64,000 bases of DNA from an uncultured Pelagibacteraceae bacterium (lineage in GTDB: Bacteria > Pseudomonadota > Alphaproteobacteria > Pelagibacterales > Pelagibacteraceae): NCBI GenBank assembly GCA_902590395.1, contig CACIWQ010000004.1, positions 24,376-88,375 of the forward strand, in the 5' to 3' direction. Shown here piece by piece: positions 8,285 to 17,202 of this stretch. The position numbers and the translations under genes are program-made. Below the pieces are notes generated by a model. That model searched no databases. It was not told where the DNA came from and saw nothing but the letters and a program-made list of their open reading frames with translations. The stretch's first letter is position 1. Each line of letters starts with the position of its first letter.

Positions 8285-9250
8285 ATGTCCATTGCAATTA
8301 CAACTAATAATATTGATAACGATAGAATACGCTGGCCAGATAAAAAAAGGTTCGCATTTACAATTTTTGATGATACAGACGGGGCAAATTTAAAAGACAA
8401 TCAATTAGTATATGATTATTTAAATGAATTAAATTTTAAAACAACCAAGTCTGTATGGATAAAAAATGGCAATCACAAAGAAAAAAAATATCCTGGAATT
8501 ACTTGCGAAGATAAAGCTTACTTAAATTGGTTGTTAGAGTTAAAAAATAAGGGATTCGAAATAGGTTATCATAATACAACTTATAGAAGTTCATATCGTG
8601 AACAAACCAAGCTGGGTTTAGAAAAATTTAAAGAATTATTTAGCCAACTTCCGATTGTTATGGCCAATCATGATTCAAACAAAGAAAATATTTATTGGGG
8701 CTCTTATAGATTGTCTGAATTTCGAAGAACAATTTATAATACTCTTACCTTCTTCAAAAAAAATCAATATTATGAAGGCCATCAAGAAAAATCCCCTTAT
8801 TTTTGGGGAGACTTATGCAAACAATATATTACTTATGTAAGAAATTTTGTTTTTTCAGACATTAATACACTTAAATATTGTCCCTACATGCCCTACCATG
8901 ATCCTGCAAAACCTTTTGTGAATTACTGGTTTGCTTCCTCAGATGGAAATAATGTTAAAAAATTTAACAAGTGTATTTCAGATAAAAATCAAGATCGATT
9001 AGAAGAAGAGGGAGGTGCCTGCATCATGTATACTCACTTTTCAGATAGATTTTGTGATAATGGAAAACTTTCTGAACAATTCAAGGTTCAAATGGAACGT
9101 TTAAGTAAAAAAGATGGTTGGTTCGTGCCAGTATCTACATTATTAGAATTTTTAAAAAAGAAAAACAAAACACATATTATTAATGATGAGCAAAAAAAGG
9201 CACTTGAATGGAAATGGTTGCTTAATAAAATAATTTCAGGCATACAGTAA
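8285..9250 (+). CDS. Putative polysaccharide-deacetylase-fold protein
   Basis: I do not recognise a precise family. The 321 residues include F-A-F-T-I-F-D-D-T-D-G near residue 30, then G-F-E-I-G-Y-H-N-T-T and later C-I-M-Y-T-H-F-S. An early D-D pair, a G-x-E-I-x-x-H segment and a late T-H resemble the metal- and base-bearing motifs of NodB/CE4-type carbohydrate esterases, so an N- or O-deacetylase of a surface sugar is plausible. There is no signal peptide, which suggests a cytoplasmic enzyme acting on a precursor. It is a single plus-strand gene between two minus-strand glycan genes, consistent with cassette insertion. The function is inferred. Confidence 0.5.
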   Translation: MSIAITTNNIDNDRIRWPDKKRFAFTIFDDTDGANLKDNQLVYDYLNELNFKTTKSVWIKNGNHKEKKYPGITCEDKAYLNWLLELKNKGFEIGYHNTTYRSSYREQTKLGLEKFKELFSQLPIVMANHDSNKENIYWGSYRLSEFRRTIYNTLTFFKKNQYYEGHQEKSPYFWGDLCKQYITYVRNFVFSDINTLKYCPYMPYHDPAKPFVNYWFASSDGNNVKKFNKCISDKNQDRLEEEGGACIMYTHFSDRFCDNGKLSEQFKVQMERLSKKDGWFVPVSTLLEFLKKKNKTHIINDEQKKALEWKWLLNKIISGIQ

Positions 9251-9269
9251 TATATTTTTTATTAAGAAC

Positions 9270-10553
9270 TTATTTGATTTCTGAGGAGCTAAATTTTTCT
9301 AATATATATTTAATAAAATAACCTACGAATATAATTTGTACGGGAGTTATTATCAGTTTGTAACGTGGTAGTATAAAAAATATTGAAAAAATTATAATTG
9401 TTGAGATCAGATAAATTTTTAAATATCCAATTTTAAATTCTTTTTCTCTTAAAATTAACATTAAACCAGGTAAAGAAAATACCCCAATTATTAAAGCGGG
9501 AATAAAGTAGAAAAAATTATAATAATTTAAATAAGAAGAATTTAAATCAATGAAGTAAAAAGATAATATTTTTTTAAAAAAAAGAGTTAAATAATTTAGT
9601 GGGTCATCATTTAAGTTTTTTATAGCCTCTTTTAAAAAAATTTTATCTTTATTTAATTCGTAAAATTTATCCTTTTCTAAAGAGTCAATTTCATCATTTA
9701 AATTTTTGAAAATAGGATTTTCAAAATTGGGATTTGTGGCATTTCTTACCACAGTAAATTTATAAAAATCTAAGTTAAAATCACCATAGCCTTCAACTTC
9801 GGACAACTGATTATTTCCTTTCCATAGATTGAAGCCTAATGATTTAACTAAAATTATTTTGTTAAAGGTAGTGTAATTTCTAATCAAATAGGGAGATACA
9901 ACTAAAAGAGTAAATAAAATTATTGTAATTATATTAAATACTTTTATTTTATTTTTTACCAAAAGATATAATAAAGTAATTATGTATATTAAAATAAACT
10001 CGCCCCTAGCCAGAATTAAGAGGCCAGAAATTAAGGAAAAAAGGAAAAATTTTTTGTTAGTTTGATATTTATTTAAATCAAATAGAAATAACAAGAATAA
10101 TAAAGATAGGAAGATTTGTAGAGTAATCGATGATGTCTGGCCAGCAGCATAAATATTCAGAGGAAAAAAAGAAAAAATAAATGAGTTAATCAAAGATATT
10201 TTGTTTGAAAATATTTTTTGATTTATTTTAAAAAATATATAGACAGAGATTGTAGAAAGTATTATTTGAACGAATATTAAAGTGCTTAAAAAATTTATTT
10301 TATCAAAAGTCAAAATTTTTAAAAAATATAAAAAAAAGGGATAAAGAGGTGGTAGTATTACACTAGGTATAGGCGGACCATAATATGAGTAAGTTTTGTT
10401 TTCGATCAGGTTGTCAAGCAGTATTCTCCATTCTTGGTCTAGTCGATTGTCATGATAAATATATATTATAACTACCCGAATTATAAAGGACAGTCCGATT
10501 AATAAAAAAATATAATTTTTTTTATCTAAAATTTGATTAATATTTTTTTTCAT
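9270..10553 (-). CDS. GT39/ArnT-like polytopic glycosyltransferase
   Basis: The 427 residues have roughly ten to twelve hydrophobic helices. The first periplasmic loop contains Y-H-D-N-R-L-D-Q-E-W, and S-V-I-L-P-P-L-Y-P-F-F-L-Y follows. A-R-G-E-F and S-P-Y-L-I-R-N-Y in the second half are common in dolichyl/undecaprenyl-phosphate-sugar GT-C enzymes of the PMT/ArnT superfamily. Such proteins take a sugar from a polyprenyl-phosphate carrier on the periplasmic side and add it to lipid A, glycan or protein. It ends 19 bases from the convergent 8285-9250 gene and is divergent from the gene starting at 10589. The acceptor is unknown. Confidence 0.7.
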   Translation of the reverse strand: MKKNINQILDKKNYIFLLIGLSFIIRVVIIYIYHDNRLDQEWRILLDNLIENKTYSYYGPPIPSVILPPLYPFFLYFLKILTFDKINFLSTLIFVQIILSTISVYIFFKINQKIFSNKISLINSFIFSFFPLNIYAAGQTSSITLQIFLSLLFLLFLFDLNKYQTNKKFFLFSLISGLLILARGEFILIYIITLLYLLVKNKIKVFNIITIILFTLLVVSPYLIRNYTTFNKIILVKSLGFNLWKGNNQLSEVEGYGDFNLDFYKFTVVRNATNPNFENPIFKNLNDEIDSLEKDKFYELNKDKIFLKEAIKNLNDDPLNYLTLFFKKILSFYFIDLNSSYLNYYNFFYFIPALIIGVFSLPGLMLILREKEFKIGYLKIYLISTIIIFSIFFILPRYKLIITPVQIIFVGYFIKYILEKFSSSEIK

Positions 10554-10588
10554 GTAAATTCATAATAAACATTAATAATCAAGATTAA

Positions 10589-11833
10589 ATGATAAAGACA
10601 TCATATTCTTCAAATATTATAAACAACAAGCTTTGTATTTGTAAAAATAAACTAAAAAAAAAAATTAATTTTGGAAATTTACCATTAATTAATAATTATA
10701 AAAGTAAAATAAGTTTCAAAAAATACCCCGTTATAATTTCACAATGTGAAAAATGTTTATTAATTCAACTAAAGTATTCAATTTCTGATAAGTTGTTATT
10801 TCCTAGCAATTATTCTTATTTAAGTGGAAATTCAAAAGAAAAGATAAATAATTTTGAGACAATACTTAAAAAAATACAAAAATTTTCAAAAAAAAAAAAT
10901 ATAAAGATTTTAGATATAGGCAGTAATGATGGTTCTTTTTTAAATTTAGCTAAAAATAAATATTTAAATATATTAGGTATCGAACCAACTAATTCAGCTA
11001 ATATTGCAATACGAAGGGGAGTAAATACAATAAAAAAATCTCTAGATTTTCAACTTGCAAAGAAAATAGTTAAGAAATTTTCAAAATTTGATTTTATTGT
11101 GGCTACCAATATTTTTGCACAAACTAATAATTTGAATGAATTATTGAAATCAACAAAATTTCTTTTAGATGAAAAAGGAGTATTGATTGTTGAAGTTCAA
11201 TATCTTTACGATTTACTGCAACAAAAAGGTTTTGATTCATTTCATCCTGAACATATTCAATATTATACTTTGTCTTCAATCATTAAAATTTTATCAAATT
11301 TTGGGTTGCACGTTTTTGATGCACAGAGACTGAGTGTTCATGGTGGGATATTAAGAGTATATATAAGTATAAATAAAAAATCTTTAAATAAAAGAGTTAA
11401 AAAAATGTTAAAAAAAGAAAACGATAAAAAAATATTTAATAGACTAAGAAGTTTAAATACATTTAGAAAAAAATTTAATTTTGAATTTAATAAATATTTA
11501 ACAAATTTAAAAAAAAAAGGAAAAAAGATTTATGGAATAGGTGCTGCTCCAAGATCTTGTGTTATGCTTAATTCATCTAACATAACTAATAAGGAAATCC
11601 AATTAGTTGGTGAAGTAGCACAATCATTGAAATGCAATAAATACGTGCCAGGAACAAACATAATAGTCAGAAATGAAAACAGAATTATTAAAGATAAACC
11701 CGACTATTTAGTCATATTAGCATGGCATCTAGAAAAACAAATGGTAAAAATTTTTTCTCGCAAAGGTTACAAAGGTCATTTTATAATACCTTTGCCAAAG
11801 TTAAGAATATTAAAAGGAAAAAAATCGTTATAA
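10589..11833 (+). CDS. Sugar C-methyltransferase-like SAM methyltransferase
   Basis: This 414-residue protein has the layout of TylC3/NovU-like C-methyltransferases. The N-terminal zinc-binding domain has C-I-C near the start and C-E-K-C at about residue 55. A central Rossmann domain follows with I-L-D-I-G-S-N-D-G-S-F-L near residue 108, then a C-terminal domain with G-I-G-A-A-P-R-S. The family methylates a ring carbon of a keto-deoxy sugar on its nucleotide carrier, forming branched-chain sugars. It leads a three-gene plus-strand cassette, with the next start 6 bases on. The N-terminal region is extremely lysine- and asparagine-rich, as expected for this base composition. The exact sugar is not determinable. 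Confidence 0.78.
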   Translation: MIKTSYSSNIINNKLCICKNKLKKKINFGNLPLINNYKSKISFKKYPVIISQCEKCLLIQLKYSISDKLLFPSNYSYLSGNSKEKINNFETILKKIQKFSKKKNIKILDIGSNDGSFLNLAKNKYLNILGIEPTNSANIAIRRGVNTIKKSLDFQLAKKIVKKFSKFDFIVATNIFAQTNNLNELLKSTKFLLDEKGVLIVEVQYLYDLLQQKGFDSFHPEHIQYYTLSSIIKILSNFGLHVFDAQRLSVHGGILRVYISINKKSLNKRVKKMLKKENDKKIFNRLRSLNTFRKKFNFEFNKYLTNLKKKGKKIYGIGAAPRSCVMLNSSNITNKEIQLVGEVAQSLKCNKYVPGTNIIVRNENRIIKDKPDYLVILAWHLEKQMVKIFSRKGYKGHFIIPLPKLRILKGKKSL

Positions 11834-11839
11834 TATTTT

Positions 11840-12559
11840 ATGCAAAATAATGAGCTGGATATTTTAATTCCTGTTTTTAATGAAGATGAAATAATAATAG
11901 ATACAATTAAAAATATTTCGTCCACAGTAGTATCTGATTATAGAATTTTAATATGTTACGATTATGAGGAAGACCCTACTATAAAAATTGTAAAAGAAAA
12001 TTTTCCAAATAATAAAAAAATAGTTTTTGTAAAAAATTTATCAAAAGGCTTTAATAAAGCTATAATATCCGGGTTCAAAAAATCTTCAGCTAAGGCTTTG
12101 ATTATATTTATGGCAGATGATCATATTAATCATAATTTGATTAATTTATGTTATAAAAAATTTACTGATGGTTATGATGTTGTATGCCCTAGCAGACTAA
12201 TCGAAGAAGGAAAAATGATTGGCAACCCTCTTTTAAAAGAATTATTAACAAAACTTGTTTCATTTTTTCTATTTAATTTTACTTCTTTCCCAATTAAAGA
12301 TGCTACAAATTCTTTTAGATTATTTTCAAAAAAATTAATCGATAATATTCAAATAGAATCTGATAAAGGATTTACTTTAAGTTTAGAATTAACAGCAAAA
12401 GCACATCGCCTTGGATATAAAATTACAGAAATTCCGTCAACATGGAAGGAAAGAGATAAAGGAAAAAGCAGATTTAAATTATTTTCATTTATTCCACCAT
12501 ATTTAAAGTGGTTTTTTTATATAATAGAAACTTCTATTTTTAAGAAAAATGAAAAATAA
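11840..12559 (+). CDS. Family 2 glycosyltransferase (DPM1-like)
   Basis: A 239-residue GT-A protein starts with D-I-L-I-P-V-F-N-E-D, has F-M-A-D-D-H-I-N as the donor/metal site near residue 93, and ends with E-I-P-S-T-W-K-E-R-D-K-G-K-S-R-F-K, the signature tail of polyprenyl-phosphate mannosyl/glucosyl synthases. No C-terminal helices follow the catalytic domain. It would make a polyprenyl-phosphate sugar, feeding the GT-C membrane enzymes nearby. Its last 11 bases overlap the next gene, so translation is coupled. The family is clear; the donor sugar is a guess. Confidence 0.83.
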   Translation: MQNNELDILIPVFNEDEIIIDTIKNISSTVVSDYRILICYDYEEDPTIKIVKENFPNNKKIVFVKNLSKGFNKAIISGFKKSSAKALIIFMADDHINHNLINLCYKKFTDGYDVVCPSRLIEEGKMIGNPLLKELLTKLVSFFLFNFTSFPIKDATNSFRLFSKKLIDNIQIESDKGFTLSLELTAKAHRLGYKITEIPSTWKERDKGKSRFKLFSFIPPYLKWFFYIIETSIFKKNEK

Positions 12560-13544
12560 AATAAATATTGGCATTATAGGTAAAAATTTTGGTTATCAGG
12601 TAATATATAAATCTTTTTTAAAAAATAAAAATTTCAAAATATCTGGATTTTCTTTTAAGTCGAAAAGAAATAAAAACTTAAAGATAGCAAAAGACATTAA
12701 AATATACCCTGATTGGAAAAAGTTAATTTTAAATAAAAAAATAAATGCAATAGCGATTGCCACTCCACCCAAGCTCAATTTTAAGATAATTAAATTTGCA
12801 ATAAAAAATAATAAACATATTTTCTGCGAAAAACCTTTTACAGTTTCAATAGAAGAAGCTAATTATATTTGCGATCTTATTGAGAAAAAAAAAATATCAC
12901 ATATGGTAAATTATGAATTTATTGAGATTGATGCGTTTCGTTTTTTTAAAAAAAATTTTTTAAATAAAAAGATAAAAATTGATCAAATTGATTTAAATTG
13001 GTTTGTTAAAGCTAGAAAAAGAAATAAGTTGAGCTGGAAAGAAGATTTTTCTGCAGGAGGAAGCATAATGTTTAATTATGTTTGTCATGCAATATATTAT
13101 TTAGAATTTCTTTTTGGTAAAATTAAATCAATCAAATCAAGTGTTTTTTTGGGAGATAAAAATAATTTTGATTCTGTTGTGAGTTTTGAATCAGGAACGT
13201 CAGCAAAAATAAAAGTAAGAACGCTTGCAAAAAATTCTATTATTAAACCAGTGCATCAATTAAAAGTAAAATCTGGAAAAAACACTTATTTTTTAGAAAG
13301 TAAAGTAGACAGTCTATTTAATCAATTTGAATTAAAAAAAAATAATAAATTTTTATTTAAAAATAAAGTTAATAAACAAGATTTCAGAATTATGCCTACA
13401 TACCATAATTCGAAAAAATTTTCTTCATGGATTTTAGGAAAAAAAATGCAAATACCAAATTTTTTTGATGGAAAAAGAGTTCATTTGATTATTTATAAAA
13501 TGCTATTATCGTCAAAAAAAAGAAAAAAAATATTTATTAATTAG
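12549..13544 (+). CDS. Gfo/Idh/MocA family sugar oxidoreductase
   Basis: The 331-residue protein begins with I-G-I-I-G-K-N-F-G-Y, a Rossmann dinucleotide motif, and has A-I-A-T-P-P-K-L-N near residue 73 and the family hallmark F-C-E-K-P-F-T near residue 95. E-K-P carries the catalytic lysine. Such enzymes oxidise or reduce nucleotide-activated or free sugars with NAD(P). A second half with S-A-G-G-S-I-M-F-N matches the substrate-binding domain. It is the third gene of the cassette with the C-methyltransferase and GT2, which suggests a role in making an unusual sugar. Its end overlaps the convergent glycosyltransferase gene by 8 bases. Confidence 0.85.
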   Translation: MKNKINIGIIGKNFGYQVIYKSFLKNKNFKISGFSFKSKRNKNLKIAKDIKIYPDWKKLILNKKINAIAIATPPKLNFKIIKFAIKNNKHIFCEKPFTVSIEEANYICDLIEKKKISHMVNYEFIEIDAFRFFKKNFLNKKIKIDQIDLNWFVKARKRNKLSWKEDFSAGGSIMFNYVCHAIYYLEFLFGKIKSIKSSVFLGDKNNFDSVVSFESGTSAKIKVRTLAKNSIIKPVHQLKVKSGKNTYFLESKVDSLFNQFELKKNNKFLFKNKVNKQDFRIMPTYHNSKKFSSWILGKKMQIPNFFDGKRVHLIIYKMLLSSKKRKKIFIN

Positions 13545-14556
13545 AATTAATAATATTGGACATATCTTGCAGCATTCTTTTTTTAGTAGGAAGTTTATTT
13601 TTTTCCATATCTTTCTGAATTTCTCTGTAATTTTCGATTATATATTTCACAGTATCAGAAAGAGAATTAATATTTCTTTTTGAGACAAAAATTCCTTTTT
13701 TGCCTCTTACTATATAAGAAATGTCTTCAAATATAATGACTGGTCTTTTACGTGAAAGAGATTCATCGACCACATATGGATACGCTTCCGTAAAAGAAGG
13801 TAATATTGTTATATTATGATTATCGTAAGTATTAATTAAGGATTGCGCATCTGAAATATAACCAAGCAATTTAATATTCTTATTTGGAATTTTTTTGTTT
13901 CTTGTATCACCTGCTATCGAAAGTTCTGCATTCAATTCTATTTTATCAAGCATCTTGAAAAAATCGTAAATACCTTTTTCTTCACTTATTCTTCCAACAT
14001 ACAAAAATTTAATTTTATCAATATAAGCCTCTTTATGATTTTCAAACCATTCATCATCTAATCTGGAAATTGATATTAGATAAGGCTTTTTTTTATTAAA
14101 CAATCTTTCGTGACAAACTATAACTTTTGAATATGAAGTTACTACGGTATACATTAAATGGTAAATCCAAACAGACCAACTTCCTAAAATGTGTTTATAT
14201 TCTTCATGTCCAGAGCTGTATAAGTATATGAAAATTCTTTTTCTAAACAAAAAAAGAAATAAAAAAGAACAAAAAGTGTAAGGTGATACGCTAATTAATA
14301 AATAAGTCATATTTGGAATTTTAAAAGTTTTAAATATATAAAAAATAAACTTAAAAATATTTGATGCTGACTTAATATCTTTTAAATTAATTTTTTGTCC
14401 ACCTTTTTTCCTAGAACTTCTAACAATATAATGTACATCATTATAATTATTTAAACCTTCGGGAATTACTTTTAAATCGAGATTGTCACAATAAAAATCA
14501 TTGCCTTCTTTGAAAATTTTTTCGTTATTTATTATAACCAATGGGTTTTTATTCAT
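13537..14556 (-). CDS. Glycosyltransferase, group 1 / GT4-like
   Basis: This GT-B protein has F-L-Y-V-G-R-I-S-E-E-K-G-I-Y-D-F in the middle and L-P-S-F-T-E-A-Y-P-Y-V-V-D-E-S near the C-terminus, the E-x(7)-E donor-binding motif of GT4 retaining enzymes. I choose the ATG at 14556 (339 residues, M-N-K-N-P-L-V), just past the stop of the preceding gene. An in-frame ATG at 14583 would give nine more residues and a 25-base overlap. A hydrophobic patch in the N-terminal domain may give peripheral membrane contact. The 3' end overlaps the convergent oxidoreductase gene by 8 bases. It would add one sugar on the cytoplasmic side; the acceptor is unknown. Confidence 0.82.
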   Translation of the reverse strand: MNKNPLVIINNEKIFKEGNDFYCDNLDLKVIPEGLNNYNDVHYIVRSSRKKGGQKINLKDIKSASNIFKFIFYIFKTFKIPNMTYLLISVSPYTFCSFLFLFLFRKRIFIYLYSSGHEEYKHILGSWSVWIYHLMYTVVTSYSKVIVCHERLFNKKKPYLISISRLDDEWFENHKEAYIDKIKFLYVGRISEEKGIYDFFKMLDKIELNAELSIAGDTRNKKIPNKNIKLLGYISDAQSLINTYDNHNITILPSFTEAYPYVVDESLSRKRPVIIFEDISYIVRGKKGIFVSKRNINSLSDTVKYIIENYREIQKDMEKNKLPTKKRMLQDMSNIINSN

Positions 14557-14558
14557 TG

Positions 14559-16403
14559 CTAATTTCTTTCTACAAATGTCCAATGTTTAAATTTACTATG
14601 AAAAGAATAATTTTTATTTATATATTCTATAATTCTGGGAGTACGCTCGAAAACATCGTTATACGGGTCAATTTCCGAGCTATATAAAATGATTTTAGGC
14701 TCCAATTTTCTTATTTTATTGATAAATTTTTTTTGGTTTGGTCCACTATTCCACATTAAATAATACTTATTGCATGTTGGCATTCTTAGCAAATACGGCA
14801 GAGCCGCCTCGTTGGTTAAAATTTGAACGCATTTTTCTTTATAAATTAATTTTTTATAATATTTAACAAGTTCGTCATAATCTGAAGTTAGGTATTTTGT
14901 ATCATTATAATTAATAAATTTAGATATTTGATTTGGTGCTGAAAATATATTTTTAAATATAATTGCTTCACTTTTAAATATACTAAAAAAAATTAAAATT
15001 AAAATTAAGTATAACTTTAAAAAATTTTTTTCGAAAAAATTGAATAATTTATCAATAGGTATTTTTTTCATATTTTTGTTTAACAAAAACGTAAATAAAA
15101 AATATAATCCAAGTGAATAAATTATAAACAACGTAAAGCCAGAAGCTGATTTAATGTGAGGAGTATCTGTACGTATTAATGCTGTATTAAAAGTTAACAA
15201 TGCTGAAAAAAAAAGAAATATAAAAAAAGTTTTGCTATAATAATTTAATTTAATATTTCTATTAAAATTAATTGTAATTACCATTATACCGGCAGTGATT
15301 ACAAGCAATAAGGCCCTAGTTGATCTCGCATCACCCGAAAGGAAAGGCGTGGGGTAAATCAAACCAATAATGTAGTCGTAAGTTGTGTATATTAGCAATG
15401 TATTATCAAAAAATTCTTTTAATTCATCCGTGGGTAAAATAAATAAAAAGGTCGACCAACCAAATAAAATTCCTAAAAGAATGCTTAAAAATTTTTTAAT
15501 TTCTCTTCTTATAAAGAAATAAATTATTATCAATAAAAGCAGAGCATTAAGATAAGCGCCGACATCAATATACCAGATCATCGAAATATTTGAAAACATT
15601 CCAAGCAAGAAAAATAAAAAGGAAAATTTATTTTTTTGAAAAAGAGAATGAAAGAAAATTAAGAAAAAGATAAGAAACAAAAATAATCTTGGACCAAATT
15701 CAGAAGCCATATCTTCATATCTTACCAACGAGATTGATAATAGGGATAAAATTATAAAATAAGATAATCTTACTTTTTCACTAAATAATAAATTTTCAGA
15801 AATTTTTTTAGATAGAAAAATTAATAAAGTTTTGTTCAACAGTAATATAAACAATCCAAAAAATCTTACTAAGCCAATTGATTTTACGTTAAACAGTTCC
15901 CATAAAAACAAAGGTCCAAAATTACCAAATAAACCTAACTCAATATATGATGATGTCCATAAACCTCCCAAGATATCCAAATTATTAGATGGAGTTAAAT
16001 AAGTACCCTCGTGAAAAAAATCTAAACCAGCATTAGAAAAAATACTAAAATCCAAACTAAAGAATTCAAGTAGTAAAAAAATAATAAATATAATTAAAAA
16101 AAAATTATAATATGAATTATATTTTATTTTGAAATCAGGATTCTCTTTATTAAATATTACCTGTTTTAATGAAAAAGTATTTTCTTTATTTAATTTTAAA
16201 TAGCTAAATAAAAAAATCGATAATGGAAAAGATACAAAAAATAAAAATCTTAATATATCGTTGCTTGGATTATATTGATTAACAGCATATTCTCCGTAAA
16301 TTTGATTATTTGAATCATAAGCAAGAATTATTTTTTCCCAAAAAAATGTAGCAATTACTACAGTTGCCAATGTTAAAATAAGCGGGATGTATTTTTTATT
16401 CAT
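14559..16403 (-). CDS. Large polytopic membrane protein with C-terminal soluble domain, GT-C-like
   Basis: The 614 residues start with a hydrophobic helix and contain about a dozen more, followed by a soluble C-terminal region of about 130 residues with the segment C-V-Q-I-L-T-N-E-A-A-L-P-Y-L-L-R-M-P. That architecture (many helices, then a periplasmic domain) is common among oligosaccharyltransferase-like and polysaccharide-modifying GT-C proteins. Acidic loops H-E-G-T-Y and R-Y-E-D-M lie between helices. I see no decisive family motif. It is cotranscribed with the downstream GT4 gene (2-base gap). It could be a glycosyltransferase, a polymerase, or a surface-glycan membrane factor of unknown role. 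Confidence 0.55.
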   Translation of the reverse strand: MNKKYIPLILTLATVVIATFFWEKIILAYDSNNQIYGEYAVNQYNPSNDILRFLFFVSFPLSIFLFSYLKLNKENTFSLKQVIFNKENPDFKIKYNSYYNFFLIIFIIFLLLEFFSLDFSIFSNAGLDFFHEGTYLTPSNNLDILGGLWTSSYIELGLFGNFGPLFLWELFNVKSIGLVRFFGLFILLLNKTLLIFLSKKISENLLFSEKVRLSYFIILSLLSISLVRYEDMASEFGPRLFLFLIFFLIFFHSLFQKNKFSFLFFLLGMFSNISMIWYIDVGAYLNALLLLIIIYFFIRREIKKFLSILLGILFGWSTFLFILPTDELKEFFDNTLLIYTTYDYIIGLIYPTPFLSGDARSTRALLLVITAGIMVITINFNRNIKLNYYSKTFFIFLFFSALLTFNTALIRTDTPHIKSASGFTLFIIYSLGLYFLFTFLLNKNMKKIPIDKLFNFFEKNFLKLYLILILIFFSIFKSEAIIFKNIFSAPNQISKFINYNDTKYLTSDYDELVKYYKKLIYKEKCVQILTNEAALPYLLRMPTCNKYYLMWNSGPNQKKFINKIRKLEPKIILYSSEIDPYNDVFERTPRIIEYINKNYSFHSKFKHWTFVERN

Positions 16404-16456
16404 TTAAAAACACATTGAGAAAATTAATTTATAGTTTATTGTAATATCACACTATC

Positions 16457-17191
16457 ATGAAAAATTACAAAGAAATATTCGAAGATAAAGGTTATTTTAT
16501 TTTAAAAAAAATCTTTGATGAAAATACAATAAAAAAAGTTTGTACAGAAATACTAGATTTAAACGATACCATTAAATACTTTGATAGAAACGGGTATCCA
16601 CGAAGAATAGAAAAATTTTATGACAAAAATTCAACTTTCGAAAATTTAAATAAAAAATTATTGGAAGAGCTGGAGAAAATTTTTGGGGAAAAGTTTACTA
16701 TTTTTAAAGACAAATACAATGCCAAGCCCCCCGGAGGCGAGGGTTACTATTCGCATTATGATGGAATTTTTAAATGGAAGGATAAAAATTTAAATTATCG
16801 AAAAGGATGGTACGACTATACTGATTACTTTATCAATGCGTTGATAGCCCTAGATCCCAATACTAGTGAAAACGGCAGGTTTGAAATTGCGAAAATGCAT
16901 AATGACACTTTTGAAAAATTGTTAAAAAACACTAAACAAGACGGAACACCCCATTTACTTCCTGAGATTGAAAATAAATGTGAGTTTGAAAAATTAGATT
17001 TAGAACCTGGTGATTTAATTATGTTCAGCCACAAATGTCCCCACAGATCAAGCAAAAATAAAAGCAAGAACTCTAGAAGAATTTTGATTTTTACCTATAC
17101 TCGTGTAAGCGATGGTTCTTTTTATGATAAATATTACGAAGATAAAAACACAAGCAAAAATACTGATAAAAGTTTGATTGGAGAATATTAA
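16457..17191 (+). CDS. Phytanoyl-CoA dioxygenase (PhyH) family, Fe(II)/2-oxoglutarate oxygenase
   Basis: The 244-residue double-stranded beta-helix protein shows the iron triad: H100 and D102 in Y-S-H-Y-D-G, and H196 in C-P-H-R-S-S. The following arginines (S-R-R-I-L) fit 2-oxoglutarate binding. The G-Y-F-I-L-K-K-I-F start is typical of PhyH proteins. The family hydroxylates diverse small molecules and, in antibiotic or glycan clusters, sugars or lipids. It begins 53 bases from a divergent glycan gene and is followed 11 bases later by a secreted protein of unknown role. Inside a polysaccharide island a glycan- or lipid-modifying role is plausible, but the substrate is unknown. Confidence 0.8.
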   Translation: MKNYKEIFEDKGYFILKKIFDENTIKKVCTEILDLNDTIKYFDRNGYPRRIEKFYDKNSTFENLNKKLLEELEKIFGEKFTIFKDKYNAKPPGGEGYYSHYDGIFKWKDKNLNYRKGWYDYTDYFINALIALDPNTSENGRFEIAKMHNDTFEKLLKNTKQDGTPHLLPEIENKCEFEKLDLEPGDLIMFSHKCPHRSSKNKSKNSRRILIFTYTRVSDGSFYDKYYEDKNTSKNTDKSLIGEY

Positions 17192-17202
17192 TCTGCATTT
17201 AA

